NCBI GenBank assembly: GCA_964517265.1
Contig: CAZFBS010000044.1
Location: forward strand, 1 to 23,488
Direction of reading: 5' to 3'
Source of the DNA: REEP01 sp964517265
GTDB lineage: Bacteria > Pseudomonadota > Alphaproteobacteria > Rhodospirillales > Defluviicoccaceae
Length of the DNA stretch: 23,488 bases
Made by a program: the position numbers and the translations under genes. Every line of letters begins with the position of its first letter. Position 1 is the first letter of the stretch. Of this stretch, positions 22,378 through 23,488 are shown piece after piece. The notes beneath the pieces are model-generated. The model did not search any database. It was not told the origin of the DNA and worked only from the letters and a program-made list of their open reading frames with translations.

Positions 22378-23488
22378 TCACGCGGCGTAGCAAAGAGTGC
22401 CCGTGAACCGTCGGAGGAGGCCGGCAGGGATTTCGATGGTTTTGGTGTCATGCCGGGACATCCATAAATCCGGCGGGCACCAGAGGACGCGGCGGACGGT
22501 GGCGATGGCATCGCTGAAGGTCAGTTCGGGCTTGCCCTACCAGCCGGCCGTCCGGGGACGGATGGCGGCGCCACGGGTTTCGATCAATCCATGCATCCAG
22601 ATCGTCACCAGGGAGAACAGCCCGAGCAGCGCCGGGGTGGTGCGTGCGATCGCGAGATCGGACCATTGGCGCTGGGTCTCGACGCCGAGATGGGCGCGGA
22701 CGTCCTGAAACGTTGTTTCCACGCACCAGCGTGAGACGAACCAGCCGAGAATTTTGGCCGGGGTGGTTTCGAGGTCGGTCGCCAGGAACGCTTGTGGTCG
22801 CAGCTTTCCTGCGGGATCGCGCGTCAGCACCCAGCGGATCGGCGCGGGCGGCAGGCCGCTGCGATACCACACCGCCATCCCGGAAATGATCTCAAGCGTC
22901 CGCGGCTGGCCGCGGTACCACTCCGGCAGCGTGATCGACGACCAGACTGTCGTGGGATCGGCCAGCACCGCGGCAAGCTTCGGCAAGCGCGCACCTTTGC
23001 GACGCGGCCGGCCGCGCTGCCCCGCTTGCCGCCCCGGCGCCGGCGCGAACAGGTTCGCATCGAGTCGCAACCGGGTGACCAGGCAGACATGCTGCCGCAC
23101 CGCCGCGATCAGCTCGAGTGTGGCGAAGCTGGAGTCGGCGACAATGATCACGCGGCGCTTCGCCAGCCAGTGCTTGGTCTGCAGGATCGCCTGGCGTGCC
23201 CAATCGGTCAGCTTCTTGTGGCGTCGCCCACGGGCGTCGCTCCAGCGCTCGGAGGGCGCCAGCACCGTCAAGAACGGCAACGCCCAGCGCCGGCCGGCCC
23301 AAGGGATCGGGACGACAACCATCAGCGACAACCACCGCAAGCCGCTGGCCTTGACGAAGTGGCCGTGCGACGAGCGCACCGGATCCCGGTAGATGCCGCG
23401 CGCCTTGATCCTGGCGCCCCAGCGGCGCTCGATCGTGTCATCGATGCCGATCACCACCTCGCCCGTCGGCAAGAAGACGTCGAGCACC
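22378..23488 (-). pseudogene. IS701-like/DDE transposase, interrupted by an in-frame amber codon and cut by the window edge
   Basis: A DDE transposase of the type with the IDDTIERRWG motif (first Asp), VIIVADSSFATLEL (second Asp) and FVSRWCVETTFQDVRAHLG (Glu). The N-terminus lies beyond 23488. The intact frame stops at TAG, 22537-22539, after RPRTAGW. Continuing in the same frame gives 52 further residues, starting GKPELTFSDAIATVRRVLW and finishing GTLCYAA before TGA (22378-22380). From memory these match the usual C-terminus of this family, where a Tyr follows the Trp, so a single TAC or TAT to TAG change explains the stop. All three catalytic residues precede the stop, so residual activity cannot be excluded. 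The IS family assignment is by eye. Confidence 0.8.
22378..23488. mobile_element. Insertion sequence, right part only
   Basis: This is defined by the transposase reading frame. The terminal inverted repeat near the transposase 3' end should lie between about 22340 and 22378, but it cannot be identified without the other end, which is outside the window. No target duplication can be checked for the same reason. GC is high, unlike the vsr/HNH DNA it adjoins. Confidence 0.7.

Noticed and set aside
22397..22708. Plus-strand ORF over the end of the IS transposase
   Set aside because: It is antisense to the transposase C-terminus, whose minus-strand frame matches the family.
1..23488. CRISPR arrays, tRNA, rRNA or 4.5S RNA genes
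   Set aside because: I looked for regularly spaced repeats and for cloverleaf or SRP RNA signatures, including around ffh, and saw none. A covariance-model search would be the decisive test.

Overview
This is high-GC DNA with the gene content and order of an alphaproteobacterial chromosome, most likely a Rhodospirillales-type organism. The evidence is a minus-strand block that reads, in transcription order, ffh, rpsP, rimM, trmD, rplS, leuC, leuD, leuB and asd. That block links signal recognition, ribosome and tRNA maturation to leucine and aspartate-family amino acid synthesis. The assignment rests on gene order and protein family features seen by eye; no database search was possible.

Layout. 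Positions 1-487 hold no convincing gene. 488-1486 (-) is an EamA/DMT-type permease. After a 512-base gene-free stretch come, on the plus strand, a zinc-free quinone-oxidoreductase-like enzyme (1999-2949), a small exported protein (about 2987-3613), a protein with three DUF2934-like repeats (3810-4574) and a hot-dog acyl-CoA hydratase (4633-5499). The hydratase converges with a CitE/HpcH-type CoA-ester lyase (5551-6438, -), and together they could act on mesaconyl/itaconyl/citramalyl-type CoA esters. A PdxY-type pyridoxal kinase (6547-7437) and a stand-alone receiver protein (7565-8056) follow. The receiver has Asn in place of the phosphorylatable Asp.

The core block occupies 8106-16733 (-). 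After an AT-rich divergent region come a small XRE-type regulator (17011-17475), a TRIC-family membrane protein (17565-18179, -), a GH13 trehalose-synthase-like glycosidase (18376-20049) and a sugar O-acetyltransferase (20117-20707). The last two are probably co-transcribed.

The right end is accessory DNA of visibly lower GC. It carries a Vsr mismatch endonuclease (20859-21332) that overlaps an HNH endonuclease with a duplicated N-terminal domain (21277-22230), with no cytosine methyltransferase in view. An insertion sequence then runs off the window; its transposase is interrupted by an in-frame amber codon. Between the HNH gene and the IS a short minus-strand reading frame may be the tail of a gene cut by the insertion. 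The Vsr/HNH/IS region is the best candidate for an unusual system here: either a solitary nuclease pair or the remains of a restriction-modification locus.

The long ORFs antisense to leuC, leuB, ffh and the GH13 gene are products of high GC and were not annotated.
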